Assembly: GCA_965140775.1 (NCBI GenBank)
Contig: OZ223471.1
Location: forward strand, 3,224,001 to 3,288,000
DNA length: 64,000 nucleotides
Source: UBA6244 sp965140775
Lineage (GTDB): Bacteria; Bacteroidota; Bacteroidia; Bacteroidales; F082
Reading direction: 5' to 3'
Below the pieces are notes generated by a model, which had not been told where the DNA came from, searched no databases, and worked only from the letters and a program-made list of their open reading frames with translations. Below, piece by piece: positions 16,637 through 25,347 of this stretch (the stretch's first letter is position 1; every line of letters starts with the position of its first letter). The position numbers were made by a program, and so were the translations under genes.

Positions 16637-19120
16637 CTATCTGATGACCAAACGGCTTGCGGTAACGCCGGTTTCATTTTGAAACCTGAGGATATACACT
16701 CCGGGTTCGATTCCTGAAACGGAAATTTCTTTTTTAAAACCTGTATTCATTCGACCGGAAAGGAATTCCTGATACACCATGGCTCCGCGGGAGTCGAATA
16801 ATTGCAGCAACACATCCGAAAGTGGCTGGTGAAGTTCCATGATAAAATCACCATTGTTGGGATTGGGGAAAATGCTGATGGCTGCATCGAGGTCGCCCCG
16901 TACTTCTTCCACACCTATATTACACTGACTGAAAGCGAAGATGATGGTAATGCTGTCGGTATTGACACAACCCGTGGTACCGTTGGTTACGCGTACCGAA
17001 TGGGTTTGATTTTCGATCCAGCTACCGTTGCTACGGGCCACATATCTCCGATTTATATAGCTGTTTTTCAACCAATAATATTCGGTATTGGGTGGGTCGT
17101 CATCATATCCTGCATCCATGGAAACCGAATCGCGCACGCATACCACAATGGTATCTGCATCCGACCCATCGGGAGCCAGGCTAATGATGGGTAACTGATT
17201 GACCGTAACGGTGGTATGACTGGCATGCTCGTTTCCAAACTGATCTCTCAAAAGCAAATCGTAACGTGTGGTAACGGTAGGTGAGACGATAAAAGAAGCC
17301 TCATGGGAGGTAAATCCGGGAGGCGAAGAAGTCCACTCATAGGTGTACGACTGTCCGCCTCCGGTGGCATTGGCTTGTACTTGAGCAGTTTTGCCGGCAC
17401 ATATTTCACCTGGTTCGGCCAAAGGAAATGCCGATAAACCATCCCCACCCGGATTGACCAACACCTGCGAAGGCTCGCTGGGGCAACCATGGGCATCGGT
17501 AACGAGCAGGGTAAAAAGGGTGGGATCGTATAAGGGCAAGGTGGTTGGGTTGGATATATCGTTTGTTTCCAGCCAGTTGGCCGGCTCCCACTGAAATGAA
17601 TAATCCGGTGTTCCACCTGAAGCTGTACCGTTGAGGGTAGTAGTTGTTCCCTGATTTATCACCTGATCGCTGCCGGCATCTGCCACCGGTGTAGGAAAAA
17701 CCACCACGTAAATGCTGTCGGAGAGCACAGAATAACCGTCGGTCACTTCCACCTTGTACCAGGTATTTTCGGTAGGATATACCGAAGGAGTGGCGCTGGT
17801 TGAATTCATACCGGGAGGGTTTGACGTCCATAGATACTCATAATTTCCGCTTCCACCGCCGGTTCCGGCCACCAGATCGACACGTTGGCCTGAGCAAACC
17901 TCTTCAGCGGAAGCTGATACATCGATGGCAAGTGGTCCACCCACCACAATTACCCACATGGTATCCTGTCCCTGACAGCCCGATTCCTGATCGGTGACCA
18001 ACAGGGTGAAGGCCATTGAGGTAGTGAGGTTGACTGTGGTTGGATTTTGTACGGCAGGATCAATCAACATATTGGCCGGCTCCCAGTAGTAGCTATATTG
18101 TCCAGACCCTCCTGTGGCATCACCTTGCAAAATGGCAGGTGTGGCATAGGCTACCGAAATATCATCACCGGCAAGCGCTTCGGGCGTATCCAGCGAAATG
18201 CTGAAAGGAAAAGAGGACACCAGGGCATAGTTGTTGCAGGCATCGGAAATAGAACTAAACTGCGTTAGGCCAATGTTAAAATCGCCACCTTGATAGATGG
18301 CCGGTTCGATGGTCAGAACGAAGTCGCGCTCGTTGGCACCCCCTAATTCGCAATTGTCGCCAACAACATCCAACACGGTATAAGGACCTCCGGGGCCCTC
18401 CAGCGTAAAGTCGCCGGCTTGCACCGAACTACATTTCACATTTTCGTTAAAACGAACCAGAATTTCATTGGTTCCGCAAGCTGTAACCAAATCACCACCT
18501 ACATACTCAATATAAGGACGTTGATCATCAAATATGGTAGCCGTAGAGGCACTGAAATCCAAAATATATCCCCCGGGTGTTTGCGTCCAGTCGCTCACCA
18601 CCAAGGCATAGGTTTGGCCTTCCCAAACCAGAAGGTCTTTGTTCCATTTAAAGGTAGCACCTCCCCCATTGCAGTCAACCGTACCACCATTCAAACTGCT
18701 CACACCGGTAGCCCCCTGATATCCTGGACCTCCGGCAGCATTGCAACTCACCAACATTTCGCCGGGATTGGACCAAATCTCTTCACAGGAATTGTTGGTC
18801 AGGTTAAACACCGACCAATCATAATCATCTGTGGGTGTTTGGGGAGTAATCTCAAAACGAAGATAGCCACTTTGAACCACCGTAAAAATGTACCACCTAC
18901 TGTTTTTTTCTCCATCCATGCAATGTGATGGACAGGATTGTGTTGACGGAATTTCGTTGTAATTCCCATAACCGCTGGCAGTTTGGTCTTCCTGGTAGAT
19001 AAAATCACAAACGGGTATGGCACCCAAACAATCCTGCGTTGTAGGAGTTTGTGCGTAAACAGCCCTTGATAACATCATCAAAATCAGGATAATGCTATAT
19101 TTTCTGAATCGTGGTTTCAT
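16637..19120 (-). CDS. T9SS-secreted multidomain surface protein with C-terminal sorting domain
   Basis: The 827-residue protein starts at ATG 19120 (MKPRFRKYSIILILMMLSRA, a signal peptide); a promoter at 19156-19188 excludes the longer frame. The N-terminal part (PVCDFIYQEDQTASGYGNYN, then SRWYIFTVVQSGYLRF) resembles the non-enzymatic head domain common in Bacteroidota surface proteins. It is followed by several PKD/SprB-like beta-sandwich repeats with recurring YSFQWEPANWL or YEYLWTSNPPG patterns. The end, from SIFPNPNNGDF to ASRLVIR, is a type A T9SS sorting domain. It is a predicted cargo of the PorU machinery. No catalytic domain is visible, so a structural or adhesive role is likely. 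Confidence 0.85.
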   Translation of the reverse strand: MKPRFRKYSIILILMMLSRAVYAQTPTTQDCLGAIPVCDFIYQEDQTASGYGNYNEIPSTQSCPSHCMDGEKNSRWYIFTVVQSGYLRFEITPQTPTDDYDWSVFNLTNNSCEEIWSNPGEMLVSCNAAGGPGYQGATGVSSLNGGTVDCNGGGATFKWNKDLLVWEGQTYALVVSDWTQTPGGYILDFSASTATIFDDQRPYIEYVGGDLVTACGTNEILVRFNENVKCSSVQAGDFTLEGPGGPYTVLDVVGDNCELGGANERDFVLTIEPAIYQGGDFNIGLTQFSSISDACNNYALVSSFPFSISLDTPEALAGDDISVAYATPAILQGDATGGSGQYSYYWEPANMLIDPAVQNPTTVNLTTSMAFTLLVTDQESGCQGQDTMWVIVVGGPLAIDVSASAEEVCSGQRVDLVAGTGGGSGNYEYLWTSNPPGMNSTSATPSVYPTENTWYKVEVTDGYSVLSDSIYVVVFPTPVADAGSDQVINQGTTTTLNGTASGGTPDYSFQWEPANWLETNDISNPTTLPLYDPTLFTLLVTDAHGCPSEPSQVLVNPGGDGLSAFPLAEPGEICAGKTAQVQANATGGGQSYTYEWTSSPPGFTSHEASFIVSPTVTTRYDLLLRDQFGNEHASHTTVTVNQLPIISLAPDGSDADTIVVCVRDSVSMDAGYDDDPPNTEYYWLKNSYINRRYVARSNGSWIENQTHSVRVTNGTTGCVNTDSITIIFAFSQCNIGVEEVRGDLDAAISIFPNPNNGDFIMELHQPLSDVLLQLFDSRGAMVYQEFLSGRMNTGFKKEISVSGIEPGVYILRFQNETGVTASRLVIR

Positions 19121-19155
19121 AAGCAATGGTGGCAATACTTCATATTTATAACATA

Positions 19156-19188
19156 CAAAACTAGAATTTTCTGACAATAAAATTCCAA
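19156..19188 (-). promoter_or_regulatory. Promoter of the large T9SS cargo gene
   Basis: Minus strand TTG (19186-19188), 22 bases, TAGTTTTG (19156-19163). The leader to ATG 19120 is about 32 bases. This supports the shorter start. Confidence 0.55.
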
Positions 19189-19215
19189 CTATGGGACTTA
19201 CTTGCGGGGAAATTT

Positions 19216-19995
19216 TTATTCTCCCTTGAAAATGGGACGACGCTTCTCAAGAAAAGCGTTTTTACCTTCCATAAAATCGTGACTGTTGTATGCTTTGCGC
19301 CTGAGTTCGGTAATTTGCTCAAAAACAGTAGGATTCATTGGATGGGCTTTGCCAAGCAAGTTGATTTGTTGCTTAATCACCGAGATGGCCAGGGGTGAGT
19401 TGTAGGTAATCCGGGTGGCCATTTTCATGGTAAATTCTTCCAGATCATCCAATGGAACCAGGTGGTTAAGAATCCCCAGATCGAATGCCCTTTCGGCACT
19501 CACGGGGGCTGCCGTAAAAAACATTTCTTTTGCGATATTCATTTCCATCATGTTCATAAAATGCACCAATCCGGCGGCATTGTAGGGTACACCAATCTTG
19601 GCCGGTGTAATGGCAAAGGAGCATTGGGGCGAGCCAATGAGCAAATCACAGGTAAAGGCCATATCGCAGCCCCCACCCCACACCGTGCCCTCTATCATGG
19701 CGATAACAGGGCCTGCAAAATCTTCAATCTTTCGCAACACCAGTTCCAACGGATGATTGTAGGGCAGCGGATCTTTGCCCGGCTCAGGCAACTCGCTGAT
19801 ATCCAAACCTGCCGACCACACCCCGGCTCCGGCATTACTTCGGATGATTACCACGCGGGCTTTTTGGTGGGTCATCAGGTCGAAGGTGGTAGAAAGCTCT
19901 TTAAGCATTTGCAGGCTCATGGAGTTGCGCTTTTCGTCGTTGTTCAAGGTGATGATGCCAACATGGTCCTTGAGTTCACTTTTGATAAATTTCAT
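19216..19995 (-). CDS. scpB: Methylmalonyl-CoA decarboxylase (enoyl-CoA hydratase superfamily)
   Basis: The 259-residue crotonase-fold protein resembles E. coli ScpB/YgfG along its whole length: VWSAGLDISELPEPGKDPL, then EGTVWGGGCDMAFTCDLLI (oxyanion-hole loop), then ITPAKIGVPYNAAGLVHF and NSPLAISVIKQQINLLGKAH. ScpB converts (R)-methylmalonyl-CoA to propionyl-CoA and CO2, a step of succinate-to-propionate conversion. The HELP/SELP-type loop and the VPYN motif separate it from ordinary enoyl-CoA hydratases. Methylmalonyl-CoA mutase genes are not in the window. The gene is divergent from the thioredoxin-like gene that follows. Confidence 0.82.
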   Translation of the reverse strand: MKFIKSELKDHVGIITLNNDEKRNSMSLQMLKELSTTFDLMTHQKARVVIIRSNAGAGVWSAGLDISELPEPGKDPLPYNHPLELVLRKIEDFAGPVIAMIEGTVWGGGCDMAFTCDLLIGSPQCSFAITPAKIGVPYNAAGLVHFMNMMEMNIAKEMFFTAAPVSAERAFDLGILNHLVPLDDLEEFTMKMATRITYNSPLAISVIKQQINLLGKAHPMNPTVFEQITELRRKAYNSHDFMEGKNAFLEKRRPIFKGE

Positions 19996-20012
19996 TTGCG
20001 ATTAAATTTTTA

Positions 20013-20046
20013 TAAAAATAGCCCTTTTTGGCATGAGTTGATCAAA
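20013..20046 (-). promoter_or_regulatory. Candidate promoter of the methylmalonyl-CoA decarboxylase gene
   Basis: Minus strand TTTG (20043-20046), 22 bases, TATTTTTA (20013-20020), one mismatch from TAnnTTTG. The leader to the ATG at 19995 is about 14 bases. Confidence 0.4.
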
Positions 20047-20056
20047 AAAACCCAAC

Positions 20057-20086
20057 TTTGTATTTTCAATACAAATCAATCATTTG
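20057..20086 (+). promoter_or_regulatory. Candidate promoter of the TlpA-like gene
   Basis: TTTG (20057-20060), 18 bases, ATCATTTG (20079-20086). The -7 box keeps TTTG but lacks the leading TA, so the match is imperfect. The ATG follows at 20099. Confidence 0.3.
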
Positions 20087-20098
20087 AAACAGTAACCC

Positions 20099-21475
20099 AT
20101 GATAAGAACCACACTCCTCGGCATGCTGCTTGGCGTTTTTATGCTTGCATCAGCACAAGAAACCTATCATATTGACGGGACTTTTACCGGACTGTCCAAC
20201 GAAAACATTTATCTGCTGCGGGTTTCGGGCGAAAACCGGACGGTGATGGACACGGTTCAATCCAACGAAGAAGGTTCATTTACTTTTCAGTTGAATGAAA
20301 ATACCCCGGTGGGTATGTACATCGTTATCAGAGGACCCGGACAAGCCGTGGAATTGATTTTCAACAAAGAAAACATCCAATTTACGACCTCCGGATTTGA
20401 AGCCGACGATCAGGTTCAAATTATCAGTTCTGTCGAAAATTTGCTGTATTACAACTACCTCTACCTGAAAGGAAGCAACCTCTTCAAAATGGACTTGCTA
20501 GATCCGTTGCTGACTGATTATCCGAAGAATGACCCTTTTTACAAAAAAATTTCAGATCAATACCAATTTCTTGAAACTCAGTTGCATGACCGTGTTGCAC
20601 AGCTTGCAGGCGAAAACCCCAACACCCTGGCTGCACGCTACATCACCACCGACCAACCCTTGATTCCTCCCCCGGGTCTCACCCCCGATCAGGAAAACCA
20701 ATACATGAAAACCCATTATTTCGACCATGTGGACTTCAGCGATACCCTACTTATCCGCAGCAGCATACTCACCTCCAAGGTGGTTCAGTTTATGTCGTTG
20801 TATCAACATCAGGCCAACAGCCAGGAACAATTGGAAAATCAACTGCTTATTGCCGTGGATACCGTACTCAACAAGGCGATGGTCAACCAACAGACCTATG
20901 AGTTTCTGGTGGATTTTTTAGTCAAAGGCTTCGAAGGGATTGGATTTGAAAAGGGGTTAGAACACATAGCCAACAACAATCAACTGGAACAGTTTTGTGA
21001 GAATACCGAACGAAAAGCCAAGCTGGCCAACAAAATGGAGTTGATACGAAAACTTGCACCCGGAAAAAAAGCACCTGCGTTTTCTGCTGTGGACATCACC
21101 GGTCAACCGATTGTTTTAGACTCCATCAAAGCCAACATCACAGTTTTGGTGTTCTGGGCCAGTTGGTGTCCCCATTGCGATGAAGTGCTTCCCATCATAA
21201 AAAACTATTATAACATTACCAACCGCGACGAGATGGAAGTGGTTGCCTTTTCGGTTGACAACTCCGAAGAAGATTTGAAACAAGCCATTGAGGATGGAGG
21301 ATACACTTGGATCAACGTGGGCGAGCTCAAGGGTTGGGATGGTGAAATAATCGACGAATATGGCATAGCAGCCACCCCCACCATTTTTATTTTGGGCAAA
21401 GACAAAACGATACTGTCGAAACCCTTGGGAAAAGAACAAATCAAAACAGACCTGAAGGTGTTGTTGGAGAAGTAG
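20099..21475 (+). CDS. TlpA/AhpC-type thioredoxin-fold protein with N-terminal DUF4369-like domain
   Basis: The 458-residue protein has a signal peptide (LGMLLGVFMLASAQE). Residues of about 20-110 resemble the DUF4369 beta-domain typical of Bacteroidota thiol-disulfide proteins (YHIDGTFTGL, then ENIYLLRV). A helical linker follows, then a thioredoxin fold from about residue 320 (APGKKAPAFSAVDITGQPI) with active site VFWASWCPHCDEVLP and cis-Pro motif GIAATPTIFIL. It probably acts as a periplasmic thiol-disulfide oxidoreductase. The substrate is unknown. It is convergent with the porin gene, with only about ten bases between the stops. Confidence 0.85.
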   Translation: MIRTTLLGMLLGVFMLASAQETYHIDGTFTGLSNENIYLLRVSGENRTVMDTVQSNEEGSFTFQLNENTPVGMYIVIRGPGQAVELIFNKENIQFTTSGFEADDQVQIISSVENLLYYNYLYLKGSNLFKMDLLDPLLTDYPKNDPFYKKISDQYQFLETQLHDRVAQLAGENPNTLAARYITTDQPLIPPPGLTPDQENQYMKTHYFDHVDFSDTLLIRSSILTSKVVQFMSLYQHQANSQEQLENQLLIAVDTVLNKAMVNQQTYEFLVDFLVKGFEGIGFEKGLEHIANNNQLEQFCENTERKAKLANKMELIRKLAPGKKAPAFSAVDITGQPIVLDSIKANITVLVFWASWCPHCDEVLPIIKNYYNITNRDEMEVVAFSVDNSEEDLKQAIEDGGYTWINVGELKGWDGEIIDEYGIAATPTIFILGKDKTILSKPLGKEQIKTDLKVLLEK

Positions 21476-21485
21476 ATTAGATTCG

Positions 21486-22790
21486 TCAGTTACTGTGTAG
21501 CGAAACCGTTACCATGACCCATACCCAGGAGGAAAATGGGGTATCATCCTGAGCCTTTTGTATCTGCTTTAAGGTGTTTCCGGGCAAAATAAATGAATAA
21601 CCGCCTTGAATATTAAACAATTGGCTGACGGTTGAATTAAACCAAATATCCATTTCGGTTCCGAGATACGAAGAATGACCGCCCTCTTCCACCTGATCTA
21701 ATTTTGGACTCATCCGGTTCAAATAAAAGACATGACAGGTGCCCAATGCCTCCAACGACGAACAAACGGGCACACCAACACCTGCATACATATCGTTCAA
21801 TCCGCCATTTTTGGTTGATTTCCGAAGGTTGCTGAAATAATCCAAAAAGCCGTAATACTTATGACGGGCTCCATACAACAAATCAAAGAGGTGAGTTTTT
21901 TGGTTGTCGACATCCCCTGAATGATCGCCCGAAAGTACGGAGCACCCTGCATTTACCGATCCATAATGCCCTTGGTAAATTCCATGAAGATTCAGGTTGT
22001 AAGCGTTGGCAGTTTTTACCACACCTTGAAAAACGTTGTTGCCGAATTGATAGTAAAAACTCCCTGTGAACTTCCAACGCTGATCCGTGTACTGAACATT
22101 CAAACCTGAGCTCGATTTTACATACAAGGCACAGGTGCTGTCGTTCTTAGTTTTTCCGGAGTAAATTACAATACAAGAGCCCTGAATCTTTTTTGAAAAC
22201 TGTCGGGAAACATGCAAGAATCCAACACTTTTCATCGCTTGAGGGTTGTAAGGTTCCATAAAATTGGTTTCGGCGGCATTGTTGTAGGAAAGACCCAAAT
22301 GGGCATTCCAATTACCGCTTTCAAACCCCAAAGTGAGGGCATCGTAAAATATTCCGTTTTGATTCCAGTTGCGCCTGGCCAGGAGACGTTCATCATCGTA
22401 CGACCATTGCTGTCGGCCTGTTTTAAGTTCCATCTGTGCATTTAATTGGATAGAAAACCAAGCCTCAGCCAAATCGATGCTCGCTTCGTTGCCAAACACA
22501 CCGGAGGCCGAATACTGTGTTTCGTCGCCCCAAACACGAACATCCTGTAAAATAATTTTTGCTTCGATGATTTTGTGTTTGTAGGTGGTCCCAAATCTGA
22601 TTCGTTGCGAAATCAGGAATATGGGCGCTTTATCGGCGGAAGCCAGTTGTTTATAGCCATATCTGTATTCGGCGCGCGGACGCAACTCGGCTTCCCAACA
22701 AAACTGGCCATATCCATCCACCCGGGATGCCAGAATAAGTATCAAACCGAAAAACCATCTGCCAATTGGTTCTGTTTTCATTTTTTTCAT
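21486..22790 (-). CDS. Outer-membrane beta-barrel porin (alginate-export-like), last gene of the pst operon
   Basis: The 434-residue protein has a signal peptide (RWFFGLILILASRVDGYGQ) and then ELRPRAEYRYGYKQ and LISQRIRFGTTYKHK. The motif MELKTGRQQWSYDDERLLA is characteristic of the alginate-export/OprD-like barrel family. The rest shows alternating beta-strand patterns and ends without a T9SS domain. It lies 46 bases behind pstB on the same strand. The position suggests an anion or phosphate porin induced with the Pst transporter, similar in role to OprP/PhoE but from a different family. That role is inferred from context only. Confidence 0.72.
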   Translation of the reverse strand: MKKMKTEPIGRWFFGLILILASRVDGYGQFCWEAELRPRAEYRYGYKQLASADKAPIFLISQRIRFGTTYKHKIIEAKIILQDVRVWGDETQYSASGVFGNEASIDLAEAWFSIQLNAQMELKTGRQQWSYDDERLLARRNWNQNGIFYDALTLGFESGNWNAHLGLSYNNAAETNFMEPYNPQAMKSVGFLHVSRQFSKKIQGSCIVIYSGKTKNDSTCALYVKSSSGLNVQYTDQRWKFTGSFYYQFGNNVFQGVVKTANAYNLNLHGIYQGHYGSVNAGCSVLSGDHSGDVDNQKTHLFDLLYGARHKYYGFLDYFSNLRKSTKNGGLNDMYAGVGVPVCSSLEALGTCHVFYLNRMSPKLDQVEEGGHSSYLGTEMDIWFNSTVSQLFNIQGGYSFILPGNTLKQIQKAQDDTPFSSWVWVMVTVSLHSN

Positions 22791-22836
22791 CTTGTACTAT
22801 TTTTGGTGATACCAATCGTTAAAGCAAATTCTGTTT

Positions 22837-23592
22837 TTAATAAAACTGCCCCTCGAGATAAGATTTGGTCACGGGATGTTTTGGATGATTAAATATCTCG
22901 TCGGGGGTGCCCTGTTCAATAACTTCGCCCATGTACATGAGTACCACATAATCTGCCATTCGACGGGCCTGACGTAGAATATGAGTTACCAACACAATGG
23001 TATAGTGAGATTTCAGTTCCAGGAATTTCTCTTCAATCATCCTGCTCGAAATGGGGTCGAGCGCTGAGGTGGGCTCATCGGCCAGAATAATTTCGGGGTC
23101 AACGGCAAGGCCCCGCGCCAGGCAGAGCCTTTGTTGCTGGCCAATGGAAAGGACATTGGCCGAATCATTAAGTCTATGCTTAACCTCATCCCAAAGGTTC
23201 ACCATTTTTAAATAGTGTTCCACCCTTGCATCCAAAAACCTCCGGTTGCATCGACCGCTGATTCTGAGACCATAGGAAATGTTCTTATAAATACTCATCG
23301 GCAATGGATAGGGACGTTGGGCAAGCAAACCCATTTTCCGGCGTATGTCAACCAAATCGTATCCACCATTCAGAATATTGGTATTGTCGAGCATAATTTT
23401 TCCGGTTTGCTCTACCCCGGGAATTAAGTCTGTGAGTCGGTTCAGGCTTTTCAGCAGGGTTGTTTTGCCACATCCGGAAGGTCCCAAGATCACAGTAATT
23501 TTGTTTTTTGGAATGGAGAAACCCACATTCTTTAAGATGGGCTGTCGCTGAATGGATAGATACAAGTTTTGAATGCTAATTTTATCTGACAT
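22837..23592 (-). CDS. pstB: Phosphate ABC transporter ATP-binding protein PstB
   Basis: From ATG 23592 (MSDKISIQNLYLSI) the product has 251 residues. The frame is open to 23628, but that start would overlap pstA by 20 bases and lacks homology. The P-loop is GPSGCGKTT, the Q-loop region is GLLAQRPYPLPMSIYKNI, and Walker B is EIILADEPTSALD. The ABC signature reads LSIGQQQR where PstB normally has LSGGQQQR. It supplies ATP hydrolysis for the PstCA phosphate permease. It lies 16 bases after pstA and before the porin gene. Confidence 0.93.
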   Translation of the reverse strand: MSDKISIQNLYLSIQRQPILKNVGFSIPKNKITVILGPSGCGKTTLLKSLNRLTDLIPGVEQTGKIMLDNTNILNGGYDLVDIRRKMGLLAQRPYPLPMSIYKNISYGLRISGRCNRRFLDARVEHYLKMVNLWDEVKHRLNDSANVLSIGQQQRLCLARGLAVDPEIILADEPTSALDPISSRMIEEKFLELKSHYTIVLVTHILRQARRMADYVVLMYMGEVIEQGTPDEIFNHPKHPVTKSYLEGQFY

Positions 23593-23608
23593 GGTTTTTT
23601 GGATTGAA

Positions 23609-24451
23609 TTAATACCTGTGTTTGCCAATTATTCTGGATAACAGACTTACTACGAGCACGATGGTGATTAACACCGCTGCAGAAGCATAGGCACGATCCT
23701 GAACAGCCTGTATGGGCGAGGAAAGTTGAAAGAAAATCGAAAGAGGCAGTGTGGCCGAAGGTTCGAGCAAAGAGGTTGGAATACGATCGGTGTAACCTGT
23801 GGTAAACAACACCGAGGCTGCATCACCAATGGCACGGCCAAAACTCAACAAAATGGCTGTAATGATGCCGGGCAAAGCCTTGCGCGAAAAAATACGATAG
23901 GCTATCTCCGACCTTGTTGAGCCCAACGAAAGTGCCGATTCCAATAACCCCCGGGGCACATTTCTTAACGATTCGTCCATGGCACGCACCATGATGGGTA
24001 CAATAAACAAGCTTACCGTTATTATACCTGCCAACAACGACGCCCTCACACCCATCAGTACCATCAGCATAAACCCGAAAGCACCGTAAACAATGGATGG
24101 CACTCCCCACAGCACATCAAAAATAAAACGAATGACATTCACCAACTTATGCCGGCTTACCAAATACACGTTCATATATAAGGCAATGGGCCAGCCGATA
24201 ATAAACGCCAGCAGAGTGGCACCCAACGACAAATACACCGATCCCAAAATCGCATTAAGGATGCCTCCTTCTTCGCCAAAATAAAAACCACCTACCGGAA
24301 TACTGGTGAGCATTCTCCAATTCAACGAAGGCAACCCTTTCCATAGAATACTTAGCACAATCAATACCAAAACACTCACAATAAATACGGTGGACAAAAA
24401 CATCAACACCCTAAAAAATTGTTCCTCCAATCGATTTTGTTTCATCTTCAT
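23609..24451 (-). CDS. pstA: Phosphate ABC transporter permease PstA
   Basis: This 280-residue inner-membrane permease has about six helices. The conserved cytoplasmic loop reads LESALSLGSTRSEIAYRIF, preceded by FIVPIMVRAMDESLRNVP and followed by GRAIGDAASVLFTTG. The ATG at 24451 overlaps the pstC stop in an ATGA junction, which favours it over the longer frame from 24478. It forms a heterodimeric channel with PstC. Confidence 0.93.
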   Translation of the reverse strand: MKMKQNRLEEQFFRVLMFLSTVFIVSVLVLIVLSILWKGLPSLNWRMLTSIPVGGFYFGEEGGILNAILGSVYLSLGATLLAFIIGWPIALYMNVYLVSRHKLVNVIRFIFDVLWGVPSIVYGAFGFMLMVLMGVRASLLAGIITVSLFIVPIMVRAMDESLRNVPRGLLESALSLGSTRSEIAYRIFSRKALPGIITAILLSFGRAIGDAASVLFTTGYTDRIPTSLLEPSATLPLSIFFQLSSPIQAVQDRAYASAAVLITIVLVVSLLSRIIGKHRY

Positions 24452-25347
24452 GCGATTTCGGTTTTTGCAATCAGCCATCTGGATAAGGTATTGAATATCA
24501 GAACAACCGAAAAAAGAATGAGGGCAGCCAGCATCAACGCGGCATCGTACAAGGGAATACTTAACATTTCGCCATAATTATTTGCAATTAAAGCAGGCAG
24601 TGGATAACCGGGTTGAAGTGCACCGGTCGGAATTTGCGCCACATTACCCACCACCATCAATACTGCAATGGTTTCGCCAAAAGCGCGCGACATCCCCAGG
24701 GCAAACGAAGAAACGATCCCTGAAGAGGCTTGTTTCAACACCACCAACTTGATTGTTTGCCATTTGGAAGCACCCAGCGCAAACGAAGCCTCTTGTAACT
24801 CGTCGGGCACATCGCGCATGATATCGATGAGCATGTTTAACATAAACGGAATAATCATGATCGACAAAACAATACTCCCGGCAAGAATGGAATAGCCTGA
24901 AACTTCCTTTCCCAACAGAGGACCGATATATCGTGAAATGGCAGGTACAACAATCAATATCCCCCATACGCCAAAAATTACCGAAGGAATTCCTGCCAAC
25001 ATATCAATTACGGGATGCATGATTCGTAACACCCACTTTTTGGCATATTGGGTAAGATGAATGGCGGTGAGAATACAAACCGGAGCAGAAAAGAGCAATG
25101 ACAGCAATGTGACCCATAACGAACTGACAATGAAGGGTAAAAATCCATAATCTCCCGTGGTCGGACTCCAATCGGAAGAGAAAAGCAGACTCGCTATCGG
25201 GTGATTCTTGAGCAGAAGTAATGACTTCATAATTAGTCCGAGTACCAAAAGCAAGGGGACAGTCAACATGGCAAAAAGTGCTGCCACCATCCACGATTGG
25301 TGCACCCGGTTGCGCCATTTTCTATATCGGGTTAATTTAGCGGGCAT
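24448..25347 (-). CDS. pstC: Phosphate ABC transporter permease PstC
   Basis: The 299-residue polytopic permease has the family motifs IPSVIFGVWGILIVVP, RDVPDELQEASFALGASKW and MSRAFGETIAVLMVVGNVAQIP. Its ATG overlaps the end of pstS by 11 bases, and its stop overlaps the pstA start, so pstS, pstC and pstA are tightly coupled. Confidence 0.93.
   Translation of the reverse strand: MPAKLTRYRKWRNRVHQSWMVAALFAMLTVPLLLVLGLIMKSLLLLKNHPIASLLFSSDWSPTTGDYGFLPFIVSSLWVTLLSLLFSAPVCILTAIHLTQYAKKWVLRIMHPVIDMLAGIPSVIFGVWGILIVVPAISRYIGPLLGKEVSGYSILAGSIVLSIMIIPFMLNMLIDIMRDVPDELQEASFALGASKWQTIKLVVLKQASSGIVSSFALGMSRAFGETIAVLMVVGNVAQIPTGALQPGYPLPALIANNYGEMLSIPLYDAALMLAALILFSVVLIFNTLSRWLIAKTEIA

Noticed and set aside
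16473..16682. Plus-strand frame in the 360-base gap behind the ALDH7 gene
   Set aside because: Arg/Lys/Asn-rich, low complexity, runs into the end of the cargo gene on the other strand; looks random.
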